Source: DSUN01 sp035527715 (GTDB lineage Bacteria; Planctomycetota; PUPC01; DSUN01). Taken from it: a DNA stretch of 64,000 nt. Below the pieces are notes generated by a model. It was given only the letters and a program-made list of their open reading frames with translations, made no database searches and had not been told where the DNA came from. The position numbers were made by a program, and so were the translations under genes. Below are positions 7,018 to 15,934 of this stretch, piece after piece. The stretch spans positions 7,444-71,443 of the forward strand of contig DATKZY010000144.1 of the NCBI GenBank assembly GCA_035527715.1, in the 5' to 3' direction. How positions within the stretch are numbered: position 1 is the stretch's first letter; every line of letters starts with the position of its first letter.

Positions 7018-9573
7018 ATGCCGACGAAGACCAACCCGAGCTGGCCCGTCCTCAAGAGCTATGGCCAGGCGCACCTGGCGCGGATTGCCCTGCCCCTCGG
7101 CGGCATCGGGACGGGGACGGTTTCGCTCGGCGGGCGCGGCGACCTGCGCGACTGGGAGATCGTCAACCGTCCCGCCAAGGGCTTCTCCCCCCGCAACACC
7201 TTCTTCGCCCTCTGGACCCAACAAGCAGGAGAACCGCGCTCTTCCTCTTCTCCTGTCACGCGTCACGCGTCACGCGTCACGCGCTGTCTTGAGGGCATCC
7301 TCCCGCCCGAGACCTACGAGGGCGCGAGGGGCGCCACGGCCCCCAACCACGGCCTGCCCCGCTTCCGCCACTGCTCGTTCCACGCCGCCTATCCGTTCGG
7401 CCAGGTGCTGCTGGCCGACCCCGACGTGCCGCTCGACGTGCGTATCGAGGCCTTCAACCCCCTTATTCCAGGCGATGCCGACCGCAGCGGCCTGCCCGTG
7501 GCCATCCTGCGCTTCGTCCTCACCAACCGCACGAAGCGAGCTGTGGACGCCGCCGTGTGCGGCAGCCTCCAGAACTTCATCGGCTCCGACGGCTCCAGCG
7601 GCAAGCCCTCAAAGAACGTCAACGCCTTCCGCAAGGGGCCACGGCTCCAGGGCATCTTCATGAGTTCCGAGGGCGTGGACCCCGCCGCCGAGCAGTGGGG
7701 CACCATCGCCTTGGCCACCACAGCCAGGACCGGCGTCACGCGCCGCACCGCCTGGGCCAAGCGCAGCTGGGGCGACTCGCTGCTCGATTTCTGGGACGAC
7801 TTTTCCGCCGACGGCACGCTCGACGACCGCGACGCCGAGGGCGCCGACGGCCCGACCGCCTCGCTCGCTGTCCGACTCCGCGTCCCGGCCCGCGGCACGC
7901 GCGCCGTCAGCTTCCTCCTCGCCTGGCACTTCCCGAATCGCATGACCTGGACTCCTGCAGAGGATGCGTGTTGCGAGGCGAACCGCGTGAGCAACTACTA
8001 CGCGACGCAGTTCACGGACGCCTGGGCCGCCGCCTCCAGGGCCGCTGTCGCGCTCCCGCGCCTCGAGGCCGACACGCTCCACTTCGTCCGGGCCTTCTGC
8101 GACAGCGACCTGCCCCCCGCCGTCAAGGAGGCCGCGCTCTTCAACCTCTCGACCCTGCGCTCCCAGACCAGCTTCCGCACCGAGGACGGCCGCTTCTTCG
8201 GCTTCGAGGGCTGCCACGACAAGAGCGGCTGCTGCCACGGCTCGTGCACCCACGTGTGGAACTACGAGCACGCCACCGCCTTCCTCTTTGGCTCCCTCGC
8301 CCGCTCGATGCGCGCGACCGAGTTCCTCCTCGCCACCGACGACACGGGCCACATGGCCTTCCGCGTCAATCTGCCCCTCTCGCGCGCCCAGGAGTTCAAG
8401 CACGCCGCCGCCGACGGCCAACTCGGCTGCCTGATGAAGGCATTCCGCGACTGGCAGCTCAGCGGCGACGACGCCTGGCTCCGCCGCCTCTGGCCCAAGA
8501 TTCGCAAGGCCATGGAGTTCTGCTGGATTCCCGGCGGCTGGGACGCCGATCGCGACGGCGTGATGGAGGGCTGCCAGCACAACACGATGGACGTCGAGTA
8601 CTACGGCCCGAACCCGCAGATGGGCGCGTGGTATCTCGGCGCGTTGCGCGCCGTCGAGGAAATGGCCCGCCACCTGGGCGAGGATGAATTCGCGACGACC
8701 TGCCGCGACCTCTTCGAGCGCGGCCACCGCTGGATGGACGAGCACCTGTTCAACGGCGAATACTACGAGCACGAGATTCGCCCGCCGAGGTCCGCCAACG
8801 CCATTGCCCCCGGCCTGCGCCTGAGCATGGGCGCGAAGGACCTCTCCGAGCCCGACCTCCAGCTCGGCGCCGGCTGCCTCGTGGACCAGCTCGTCGGCCA
8901 ATACACCGCCCACGTCCTCGGCCTCGGCTACCTCCTCGACCCCAGGCACGTCAAGGCCACCCACCGCGCCATCATGAAGCACAACTTCAGGCGGGGCCTC
9001 TACGGCCACTTCAACCATCTTCGCACCTTCGCCCTCAACGACGAGTCGGCCTTGCTCATGGCCACCTATCCCCGGGGCCGCCGCCCGAAGCGGCCGTTCC
9101 CCTACTACAACGAGGTCATGACCGGCTTCGAGTATTGCGCCGCCGTCGGCATGCTCTACGAGGGCCAGACCGCTGCCGGCCTCAAATGCATCGAGGCCAT
9201 CCGCCGCCGCTACGACGGCCTGAGGCGCAACCCCTTCGATGAAGCCGAGTGCGGCCACCACTACGCCCGAGCCATGGCCAGTTGGTCGGCGGTCCTCGCC
9301 CTCACCGGCTTCCACTACTCCGCCGTCACGAGAACGATGACATTCGCCGCGGCCAGGAAGCCCACCACCTGGTTCTGGTCCACCGGCTCTGCCTGGGGCA
9401 CCGTCCGCCAGAGGCCGAGCCGGAGGGGCACCCACGTGGAAATCGCCGTGTTACACGGCAGATTGGAGCTCGGCAAGGTTCTGTTGGAGGGCCTCGGCTC
9501 CGTCGAGAGCGGCAAGTCAATCGCCATTGCGGCGGGAGAGACTGCCAGGTTCCTCGCGGGGCGTGACGCATGA
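7018..9573 (+). CDS. GH116 (GBA2-type) beta-glucosidase / glycosylceramidase-like enzyme
   Basis: An 851-residue protein with the two-domain GH116 layout: an N-terminal beta-sandwich (GIGTGTVSLGGRGDLRDWEI, residues ~30-330) and a C-terminal (alpha/alpha)6 catalytic barrel. The nucleophile is E417 in CTHVWNYEHA and the acid/base is D525 in QHNTMDVEYYG, matching the GH116 signatures. Probable activity is exo-beta-glucosidase or xylosidase. No signal peptide is evident, so it is probably cytoplasmic. In the N-terminal domain a loop (about residues 65-90) is lengthened by low-complexity residues (SSSSPVTRHASRVTR) encoded by a 7-bp tandem repeat (separate entry). Expansion or loss of one unit would frameshift the gene. 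Confidence 0.88.
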   Translation: MPTKTNPSWPVLKSYGQAHLARIALPLGGIGTGTVSLGGRGDLRDWEIVNRPAKGFSPRNTFFALWTQQAGEPRSSSSPVTRHASRVTRCLEGILPPETYEGARGATAPNHGLPRFRHCSFHAAYPFGQVLLADPDVPLDVRIEAFNPLIPGDADRSGLPVAILRFVLTNRTKRAVDAAVCGSLQNFIGSDGSSGKPSKNVNAFRKGPRLQGIFMSSEGVDPAAEQWGTIALATTARTGVTRRTAWAKRSWGDSLLDFWDDFSADGTLDDRDAEGADGPTASLAVRLRVPARGTRAVSFLLAWHFPNRMTWTPAEDACCEANRVSNYYATQFTDAWAAASRAAVALPRLEADTLHFVRAFCDSDLPPAVKEAALFNLSTLRSQTSFRTEDGRFFGFEGCHDKSGCCHGSCTHVWNYEHATAFLFGSLARSMRATEFLLATDDTGHMAFRVNLPLSRAQEFKHAAADGQLGCLMKAFRDWQLSGDDAWLRRLWPKIRKAMEFCWIPGGWDADRDGVMEGCQHNTMDVEYYGPNPQMGAWYLGALRAVEEMARHLGEDEFATTCRDLFERGHRWMDEHLFNGEYYEHEIRPPRSANAIAPGLRLSMGAKDLSEPDLQLGAGCLVDQLVGQYTAHVLGLGYLLDPRHVKATHRAIMKHNFRRGLYGHFNHLRTFALNDESALLMATYPRGRRPKRPFPYYNEVMTGFEYCAAVGMLYEGQTAAGLKCIEAIRRRYDGLRRNPFDEAECGHHYARAMASWSAVLALTGFHYSAVTRTMTFAAARKPTTWFWSTGSAWGTVRQRPSRRGTHVEIAVLHGRLELGKVLLEGLGSVESGKSIAIAAGETARFLAGRDA
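7255..7282 (+). repeat. Four tandem copies of GTCACGC inside the GH116 gene
   Basis: Perfect heptanucleotide repeat x4 in frame within the coding sequence. Because the unit is not a multiple of three, slippage by one unit would shift the frame. Confidence 0.85.
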
Positions 9574-9661
9574 AGGAGACTGCTCGTCCCGTGCAGCGTT
9601 CCCGCGTGCCACGGATCACGTGACACGCATCGAGGAGCATCGAAGTCAGGAGGAGACTCTG

Positions 9662-10804
9662 GTGACAGTCTTTGTCATGATCCCTTACAGGGACACGTTC
9701 AGGGAGACCTATCGCACTGCGATTGAGCCAGTGCTGAAGGCCAATGGCCTCGAACCAGTCGTCGGGGAGAATCATGTCACGCCGGGTCCTGTGGATGAGC
9801 AGATCGTCGCCTCCATACGAGACGCCAGGTTCTGCGTGGCGGACCTCACGGGTCCCAACCCGAACGTGGTCTACGAAGTCGCGCTGGCGCACTCATTGCG
9901 CAAGCCTGTGATTCTGCTGACCCGGGACGATCTGGGCGACATTCCATTCGACGTTCGCCACCACCGGGCTCTGAAGTATGCCCCGACGGCGGAGGGACAC
10001 GCGCGGTTGGCGCAGATGTTGCACGAAGCGGTCAAGGCGATCCTTGCCTCAGAGCAATCGGTAGTCCACCTCCTGAAGAGGATGCTGGCCCCTTCCAGCA
10101 TCGAGACAAGTAGAGGGGGGTTCGTGGTAGTGGCTAGTCCACTTTCGTATCGAGCCGCGTTCCGAAGAGGGGGCGGGTGGAGGAAGAGACCTCTCACAAC
10201 TTTCTCGGACAACGTGGGGATCCGCGGGCTGATGCAGTCATTCGGTCTGATATACGGCCTGGAAAGGCTTCCCGAACTCCTGAACCCGGACGACTTCGAC
10301 GACGAGGTGCTGGAGAAGCCGGAGAACCGGGTGAACATGTACGCGATAGGGAGTCCAAAGGCCAATCGGTGGACGGGGATTCTCATGGAGGGCTTCTTCG
10401 CGAACCGCAAGCCCAAGTGGGAGTTCAAGCCCGACCCGGAGAGCCGGGAGATAATGAACCCAAGAGTGATCGTGCGGCGCGACGGTCACGAGTTCAGACC
10501 CCACGTGATTGGGGATCCCCACATCCTGAAGTGGGATTTCGGCCTGGTGATCCGGGGGCCTCATCCCATGGATGCCAGCTTCATGTTCATGGTCCTTGCC
10601 GGCAGGAGCTCGCTCGGAACGGAAGCCGCATGCCTGGCCGTCACGGACCCCGTGTGTCTGAAGAAGCTCGACGAACGGCTGCGCTTCGAGGGCATCAACG
10701 CGGACGACCACAGGGAAGCGTTCTGCACCATCGTCAGCATCAAGGCCCCGGACATGAAGACCGACAAGGACGAATTCAGGGTATGCGATGTCATACGGTA
10801 CTGA
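9662..10804 (+). CDS. Nucleoside 2-deoxyribosyltransferase-like protein with unassigned C-terminal module
   Basis: About 380 residues. The first ~125 have the Rossmann-like nucleoside deoxyribosyltransferase / TIR-related fold: FVMIPYRDTFRETY, then DLTGPNPNVVYEVALAHS (D61-E72, where E72 would be the nucleophile), then ILLTRDDLGDIPFD. The C-terminal ~200 residues contain GSPKANRWT (~229), DFGLVIRGPHP (~293) and AGRSSLGTEAA (~313), which look like a ligand-binding module I cannot name. The GTG at 9662 has AGGAGGAG 5 nt upstream; the in-frame extension to 9527 overlaps the previous gene. Sampled G+C (~60 %) is lower than the neighbours. Role unknown: base-exchange enzyme, NAD- or nucleotide-cleaving effector and sensor are all possible. 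Confidence 0.65.
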   Translation: MTVFVMIPYRDTFRETYRTAIEPVLKANGLEPVVGENHVTPGPVDEQIVASIRDARFCVADLTGPNPNVVYEVALAHSLRKPVILLTRDDLGDIPFDVRHHRALKYAPTAEGHARLAQMLHEAVKAILASEQSVVHLLKRMLAPSSIETSRGGFVVVASPLSYRAAFRRGGGWRKRPLTTFSDNVGIRGLMQSFGLIYGLERLPELLNPDDFDDEVLEKPENRVNMYAIGSPKANRWTGILMEGFFANRKPKWEFKPDPESREIMNPRVIVRRDGHEFRPHVIGDPHILKWDFGLVIRGPHPMDASFMFMVLAGRSSLGTEAACLAVTDPVCLKKLDERLRFEGINADDHREAFCTIVSIKAPDMKTDKDEFRVCDVIRY

Positions 10805-10969
10805 TGACCTGTGAGCGGCGGCGCGTCGCCATCGTTGCTTGCGCGGGGACACCCCGCGTCGCCCGGCGCGCCGCAGTTGACAAAGCCCCTCAGCCGTGAC
10901 AGGATATCTGGCGTGCATGCTCCGCGACTGGCCAGACAAGGGAAGGCCCTCAGACAGAAAGGGAAGACG

Positions 10970-11620
10970 ATGAGGAAGCTCGTGTGGTGCGTCGTGTGGG
11001 CGCTGTGTGCGGCGGCGATTGCGGGCGAAGAGGCGAAGCCGACCGAAGGGCTGAAGCCGCCCGAGGGCGCCGTCGTGCTCTTCGACGGCAAGGACGCATC
11101 GCAGTGGGACAAGGCCAAGGTCACGCCCGAGGGCTATCTCGAGGCCGGGGCGATCACGAAGGAGAAGTTCGCCGACTGCCAACTCCACCTGGAGTTCAAC
11201 ATCCAGCCCGACCCGACGGGGAAGAAAGTGTCGGGCAACAGCGGAGTCTACATCCAGAACCGCTACGAAATCCAGATACTGAACTCGGCGGGCGGCAATC
11301 CCTCGAAGGGCGGATGCGGGGCGATCTACCAGTTCAAGCCGGCCGACACGAATCAGGCGAAGCCGCCGGGCGAGTGGCAGACCTACGATATCACGTTCCG
11401 CGCCCCGCGTTGGGACGACCAGAAGAAGAAGGCCGAGAACGCCCGCATCAGCGTCGTGCACAACGGCGTGAGGATCCACGACAACGTGGAGGTGCCGAAC
11501 AAGACGGGCCATGGCAAGCCCGAAGGCCCCGAGCCCGGGCCGCTCTGCCTCCAGGACCACCGTAACAAGGTTTGCTTCCGCAACATCTGGCTGCTGCCGC
11601 TGAAGGCCGAGACGAAGTGA
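10970..11620 (+). CDS. DUF1080 (3-keto-disaccharide hydrolase-type) exported protein
   Basis: A 216-residue protein with a signal peptide (ending near AAIAGEE) and one concanavalin-like DUF1080 domain. Family landmarks are VVLFDGKDASQW near the start, FNIQP...NSGVYIQNRYEIQILNS in the middle and a C-terminal strand with FRNIWLLPL. Members of this family are abundant in planctomycetes, and some hydrolyse 3-keto-glycosides. The ATG at 10970 is chosen as the first residue of a proper signal peptide; earlier in-frame starts add no such feature. A TTGACA at 10877-10882 with CAGGAT 17 nt later may be its promoter. Confidence 0.85.
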   Translation: MRKLVWCVVWALCAAAIAGEEAKPTEGLKPPEGAVVLFDGKDASQWDKAKVTPEGYLEAGAITKEKFADCQLHLEFNIQPDPTGKKVSGNSGVYIQNRYEIQILNSAGGNPSKGGCGAIYQFKPADTNQAKPPGEWQTYDITFRAPRWDDQKKKAENARISVVHNGVRIHDNVEVPNKTGHGKPEGPEPGPLCLQDHRNKVCFRNIWLLPLKAETK

Positions 11621-11656
11621 CGCCTCAGCTCAGGCACAGGCGCTCAGGCCGCGGGC

Positions 11657-11685
11657 TTGCATCAAGGCTGTGGGCCGGCTATCAT
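11657..11685 (+). promoter_or_regulatory. Promoter of the tandem lipoprotein cluster
   Basis: TTGCAT (11657-11662), 17-nt spacer, TATCAT (11680-11685), about 95 bp before the first lipoprotein gene. The same TTGCAT/TAYCAT style recurs elsewhere in the window. Confidence 0.55.
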
Positions 11686-11778
11686 CGGGGACGGAGCCGG
11701 GGCAAGGAGGGACCGTAGGGGGCAAGTGCCGCCTGCACGAGTCGCGTCTCACCCTCGTGGCAAAGGAGCGGTGTTCTC

Positions 11779-13086
11779 ATGAGCAACAGAGGAATGGGCC
11801 TGCACGTCCTCGCGGGACTTGCGCTGTTCGCCGCGCCGGGGTGCATGATCTGGCTTCGCCCCGAGTGGGCGGAACTGAAGAAGTCCACGCAGCCGCCGAT
11901 CCTGCGGCTGGGAGAAATCAAAGAGACCTTCACGGGAACCTGGGTGGCCGGGGGCACGCAGACGAGCCTCAGGAACCACCTGCTGAGCGCCTTTGCGCGG
12001 CCCGAGGCCGCTGCCCTGTTCTCCGGCGACCCGGACAGCCTGACGCTGAACCTCGATATTGTCTCGGACCACGAGGACGATATGCCGCGCATGTTCGTTC
12101 TGGGCTGCCTCAGCATTGGCACCCTGGGCCTGCTCCCGCTCACCTACCATTCGGAATGGAACTTGCAGTGCAGCGTGACCGTCAAAGGCCCCGACGGCAC
12201 GGTCGTGGCGAAGTACCCGGTCCAGACGACGGGCAGCTACGACATCTGGGCGCTGCCGCCCACGATGTTCACCTTGTTTGCCGGATCGTTCCGGGCGCCG
12301 GGCGACGCCGGGCGCATCTTCCGCAGGATGGTCCATCGCGTCGTCGCCGACGTCAGTAAGGCGGTGGACACCGACTATCCGCGCCTGGCCAGGTGGAAGG
12401 AGGCGCGGGCACTCGTCGCGGCGCAAGCGCCGCTGAACGCGGCCATCGGCGACACAGCGTACTGGGTGGTCTACAACATCTCGACGCCTCAGCCCTCGGG
12501 CGCGGGAGCCGCGGCCTCGGCGCGCGAGTACGCCCTCGAGCTGCACCGCACCCGCCCGCAGCCGGGGGCGGCACCGCTCCGCCGCCTCGTCGTCGGCACG
12601 CGAAGCGGGGCAGTGAAGACCGCCTGGCAATGGCGCGACCCGAAGAGCGTGGTCTTCTTCGCCCACGGCCGCCTGTGGCACCCCGAGTGGAAGACGGGCC
12701 AGCCGGGGGACAAGCTGGTCGCCGTCGGGTTCCGCGAGCGCGCGGTCACCGCCAAGGACCTCTTCGCGCCCGACGGCCTGCCTGCCCTCGCGGCGACGGA
12801 GTGGAACGACCTCGTGGTGGCCTGGAAGAACCGCGACCTGGCCACCCTCCTGCGCGAGGGACGCACCGCCGACCTGGGCGAGCATGTGGCGCAGATCGAG
12901 CAGTTGGCCCTGCGAGCCAACGAGTCGGCGGACCGCGAGAACAACAAGGCGGAGGAACTGAAGGCGGCGGGCAAGCCGGGCAGCGAACTCCACCGCGAGG
13001 CGGCGCTGGCCTACCGCGCCCGCATCGAGGTCCTCAAGCCCATCCTCGCCGCCATCAAGGCCGAGGTGGCCAATCGCCAACGATGA
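11779..13086 (+). CDS. Tandem lipoprotein paralogue 1
   Basis: A 435-residue predicted lipoprotein (signal ending FAAPGC) and the first of four tandem paralogues. Shared landmarks: a Trp/Pro-rich start after the lipid Cys (PEWAELKK..QPPILRLGEIKE), a T(G)TW motif, an EDD segment, a hydrophobic stretch (LSIGTLGLLPLTYHSEW), an IWALPPTMFTLF stretch, a beta-rich middle ending in WQWRDPKSVVF, and a Lys/Glu/Ala-rich C-terminal helix pair (~residues 370-435). I recognise no named domain. The two hydrophobic stretches are too short and polar-flanked to be convincing membrane spans. It is probably anchored to a membrane facing the periplasm. Function unknown. Confidence 0.7.
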   Translation: MSNRGMGLHVLAGLALFAAPGCMIWLRPEWAELKKSTQPPILRLGEIKETFTGTWVAGGTQTSLRNHLLSAFARPEAAALFSGDPDSLTLNLDIVSDHEDDMPRMFVLGCLSIGTLGLLPLTYHSEWNLQCSVTVKGPDGTVVAKYPVQTTGSYDIWALPPTMFTLFAGSFRAPGDAGRIFRRMVHRVVADVSKAVDTDYPRLARWKEARALVAAQAPLNAAIGDTAYWVVYNISTPQPSGAGAAASAREYALELHRTRPQPGAAPLRRLVVGTRSGAVKTAWQWRDPKSVVFFAHGRLWHPEWKTGQPGDKLVAVGFRERAVTAKDLFAPDGLPALAATEWNDLVVAWKNRDLATLLREGRTADLGEHVAQIEQLALRANESADRENNKAEELKAAGKPGSELHREAALAYRARIEVLKPILAAIKAEVANRQR

Positions 13087-13160
13087 GGCAGACCCTGCCC
13101 GGGCAGGCGGCGCGCCGCGGGCCGAGACCAGGTAGCTGGGAGGGGACGGAGCCTACTGCG

Positions 13161-14462
13161 ATGCGCACGAACACAACGGTTTCTCACTTGGCCTGCCTCG
13201 TCCTGATGGCCGGGGGGGCGGGATGCATGGTCCGCCTCAGCCCGAGGCGCGTCGAGTTGAAGCGCTCGGCCCGGCCTCCCATCTACCGCCTGGGCAAGAT
13301 CACCGAAGACCTCACGGGCACCTGGGCCGCCGCCGCGAAGACCAACGACTGGGGGGGCAAGAACCCCGTGGCCGCCTTGCTCCGGCAGTCCGAAGCCGCC
13401 TCGCTGTTCAGCAGCGACCCCAACAACCTGACGATGGACATTCATCTTGTGTCGAGCCACGAGGACGACGCCCCGCGCCTGGCCTTCCTGGCGCTCATGA
13501 GCATCTGTACGCTGGGCATCATGCCCCTCCACTACCGCTCGGAATGGACCTCGGACGTGACGGTGACCATTCGGACGCCGGACGGGGCAACCGTGGACGA
13601 GCATGCGCTCCGGGCCAAGGGGGCCTACGACATCTGGGCGATGCCGCTCACCATGTTCACCCTGGGCACCGCGGCCCTGCGCGGGCCGCTGGACGGGCAG
13701 GAGGTGCGCAACCGCATGACGCGGAAGGCCGCGGCCGACCTGATGGAGGCGGCCGAGCGCGACTACGACCGCCTGGCGCGCTGGCGCCAGGCCTGGGCCG
13801 TCATCGCCGACCAGCAGCCGATCAGCGTGCAGGCCGGGGCCGCCACGTACTGGGCGACCTACAACATCGCCGCAGCCACGGAGGCGGCTGGCCGCCGACG
13901 CGAGTATGTGCTGGAGATTCACCAGAGCCGGCCGCGGCGGGGCGCGGCGCCCTGGCGCAGCGTGGTGCTGGGCGACGCGAGGCTGGCCCCCGACGCGCCC
14001 TGGCGATGGCGCGACCCGCGCGACGTGGTCCTCTACGCGGACCAACGCCTCTGGCACCCCGAGTGGAAGGTCGAGGGGCTGCAGGCCCAGCTCGCCGCCG
14101 TCCAGTTCAAGGAGCGGCCCGTCACGGCGAAGGAGCTGTTCGCGCCCGACGGCCTCAGCGACCTGTCGGCGACCGACTGGAACGACCTCCTGGTCGCCTG
14201 GAAGAACAGGGAACTCGTCGCCCTCCTCCGCGAGGCGTCCACGGCGGACCTCACGGGCCACGTCAGCCAGATCGAGCAGCTCGTGCTGCGAGCCAACGAG
14301 TCGGCCGAGCGCGAGAAGGACGAGGCGCAGAAGCTCATCGCGGCAGGCAAGCCGGGCGGCGAACTCCACGCCGAGGCCGCGCGGGCCTACGCCGCCCGCA
14401 TCGAGATACTCAAGCCCATCCTCGCCGCCATCAAGGCCGAGGTGGCCAATCGCCAGCGGTGA
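13161..14462 (+). CDS. Tandem lipoprotein paralogue 2
   Basis: 433 residues, lipobox LMAGGAGC. Same architecture as paralogue 1 (RPPIYRLGKITEDLTGTW, LMSICTLGIMPLHYRSEW, IWAMPLTMFTL, WRWRDPRDVV, C-terminal helices). The ATG at 13161 follows GGAGGGGACGGAG and starts the signal peptide; a longer in-frame ORF upstream is a shadow of paralogue 1. The last ~280 bp are almost identical to the end of paralogue 4, whereas the N-terminal two thirds are clearly diverged. The gap to paralogue 1 is 74 bp and no terminator is seen, so co-transcription is likely. Confidence 0.7.
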   Translation: MRTNTTVSHLACLVLMAGGAGCMVRLSPRRVELKRSARPPIYRLGKITEDLTGTWAAAAKTNDWGGKNPVAALLRQSEAASLFSSDPNNLTMDIHLVSSHEDDAPRLAFLALMSICTLGIMPLHYRSEWTSDVTVTIRTPDGATVDEHALRAKGAYDIWAMPLTMFTLGTAALRGPLDGQEVRNRMTRKAAADLMEAAERDYDRLARWRQAWAVIADQQPISVQAGAATYWATYNIAAATEAAGRRREYVLEIHQSRPRRGAAPWRSVVLGDARLAPDAPWRWRDPRDVVLYADQRLWHPEWKVEGLQAQLAAVQFKERPVTAKELFAPDGLSDLSATDWNDLLVAWKNRELVALLREASTADLTGHVSQIEQLVLRANESAEREKDEAQKLIAAGKPGGELHAEAARAYAARIEILKPILAAIKAEVANRQR

Positions 14463-14537
14463 GGGGGCCTATGGCCGGGCAGGCCCCGCCGCAGGCTAAG
14501 TGGAGGAGGCGAAATTGCTCAACTGAGGAGCACGCGC

Positions 14538-15836
14538 ATGAACACGATGAGGAGAGCCCGGCACGTTCTCTGCCTCGTCGCCCTGCTGGGGCCAACGGGC
14601 TGCATGATCACCCTCGGCCCGCGGAGGGCCGAGCTGGACAGGTCGCCCAACCCGCCCGTGCTCCGGCTCGGCGAGATCAAGGAGACCCTCACAGGATCGT
14701 GGGTGACGCAGGGGGGAGCCGGCTCCCCGGTCATCACGGGCAAGCTGGCGCGGCTGTTCTCTCAGTCCGGCGCGGCCTCGCTGTTCTCCTCGGAGCCAGG
14801 GAATCTGGCCCTCAACATCGAGATCGTGGTGGACCACGAGGCGGACGACCCGAAGCTGGTCAAGCTGGCGTTCGTGAGCATCGCCACGCTTGGGCTCGTC
14901 CCGCTCAACGGGAACGCGGAATGGCACGCGCGGTGCCAGGTGCAGGTGGCTGCCGAGGACGGGGTCGCGATCGCCAAGTACCCGATCCATGTGACTGGCT
15001 CCTACAGCATCTGGGCATTCCCTCCGACCATGATCGCGTTCATGGGCGCCGCTGGCCGGGCGTGGGCAGACGCGAGGGCGATCTTCGAGCGGATGGCCAA
15101 CAACGTGGCGGCCGAGATCATGAAGGCCGTGGCGGCCGACTACCCGCGTCTCGCCGAGGCCAAGCGGGCCCGCGCGGGAGTCGCCGAGCAGCAGCCACTG
15201 AGCATCCGGGCCGGCGGCACGACGCTCTGGGTCACCTACAGCGTCGCGCAGTCGGGCGCCGCGGGCCAGGAGTATGTGCTGGAGCTCCACCGGAGTCGGC
15301 CGCCCCGCGGTGCGGCGCCGCTGCGCAAGCTGGCCGTCGGGTCGCGGGCCGGGGTCGCCGGCCCCGAGACGCCCTGGCAATGGCGTGACCCGACGAGCGT
15401 TGTGTTCCAGGCCGAGGGGCGCCTGTGGCATCTCGAATGGAAGGTCGAGGGGCCACTGCACAAGCTGGCCGCCGTCGAGGCCCGCGAGCGCAAGCTCACC
15501 GCGCGCGAGCTTCTGCGCCACGACTCGTTCCCCGATCTGCCCCCGGGGGACCAGAATAGCCTGCTGCTGGCATGGAAGACCCGCGACTTGCTCACGCTCC
15601 TGCGCGAGGCCAGCACGTCGGACCTGGAGGACCACATCGTGGGGATCGAGGAGATGGTCCTGCGAGCCAACGAGATGGCCGAGCGCGAGAAGGACGAGGC
15701 GCAGAAGCTCATCGCTGCGGGCAAGCCGGGCAGCGAAATCCACGCCGAGGCCGCGCGAGCTTACCGCGCATGCATCGAGATCCTCAAGCCCATCCTCGCC
15801 GCCATCAAGGCCGAGGTGGCCAACCGCGCGAAGTAG
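14538..15836 (+). CDS. Tandem lipoprotein paralogue 3
   Basis: 432 residues, lipobox LLGPTGC, start at 14538 preceded by TGAGGAG. It follows the family plan (PPVLRLGEIKETLTGSW, FVSIATLGLVPLNGNAEW, IWAFPPTMIAF, WQWRDPTSVVF) but has the most divergent C-terminal region: LLTLLREASTSDLEDHIVGIEEMV replaces the TADLTGHVSQIEQLV form of paralogues 2 and 4. The final helix region (EREKDEAQKLIAAGKPGS) is again nearly the same as in 2 and 4. Unknown function. Confidence 0.7.
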   Translation: MNTMRRARHVLCLVALLGPTGCMITLGPRRAELDRSPNPPVLRLGEIKETLTGSWVTQGGAGSPVITGKLARLFSQSGAASLFSSEPGNLALNIEIVVDHEADDPKLVKLAFVSIATLGLVPLNGNAEWHARCQVQVAAEDGVAIAKYPIHVTGSYSIWAFPPTMIAFMGAAGRAWADARAIFERMANNVAAEIMKAVAADYPRLAEAKRARAGVAEQQPLSIRAGGTTLWVTYSVAQSGAAGQEYVLELHRSRPPRGAAPLRKLAVGSRAGVAGPETPWQWRDPTSVVFQAEGRLWHLEWKVEGPLHKLAAVEARERKLTARELLRHDSFPDLPPGDQNSLLLAWKTRDLLTLLREASTSDLEDHIVGIEEMVLRANEMAEREKDEAQKLIAAGKPGSEIHAEAARAYRACIEILKPILAAIKAEVANRAK

Positions 15837-15934
15837 TTTCTGCAGGGGAAGCCCGAATCGTGGCGACGAGCGGCGGCGCTTGTCGCTCGACCGCCACAAG
15901 CCAGCCGCTTGCGGCCACACAGGAGGGCGTGAAC

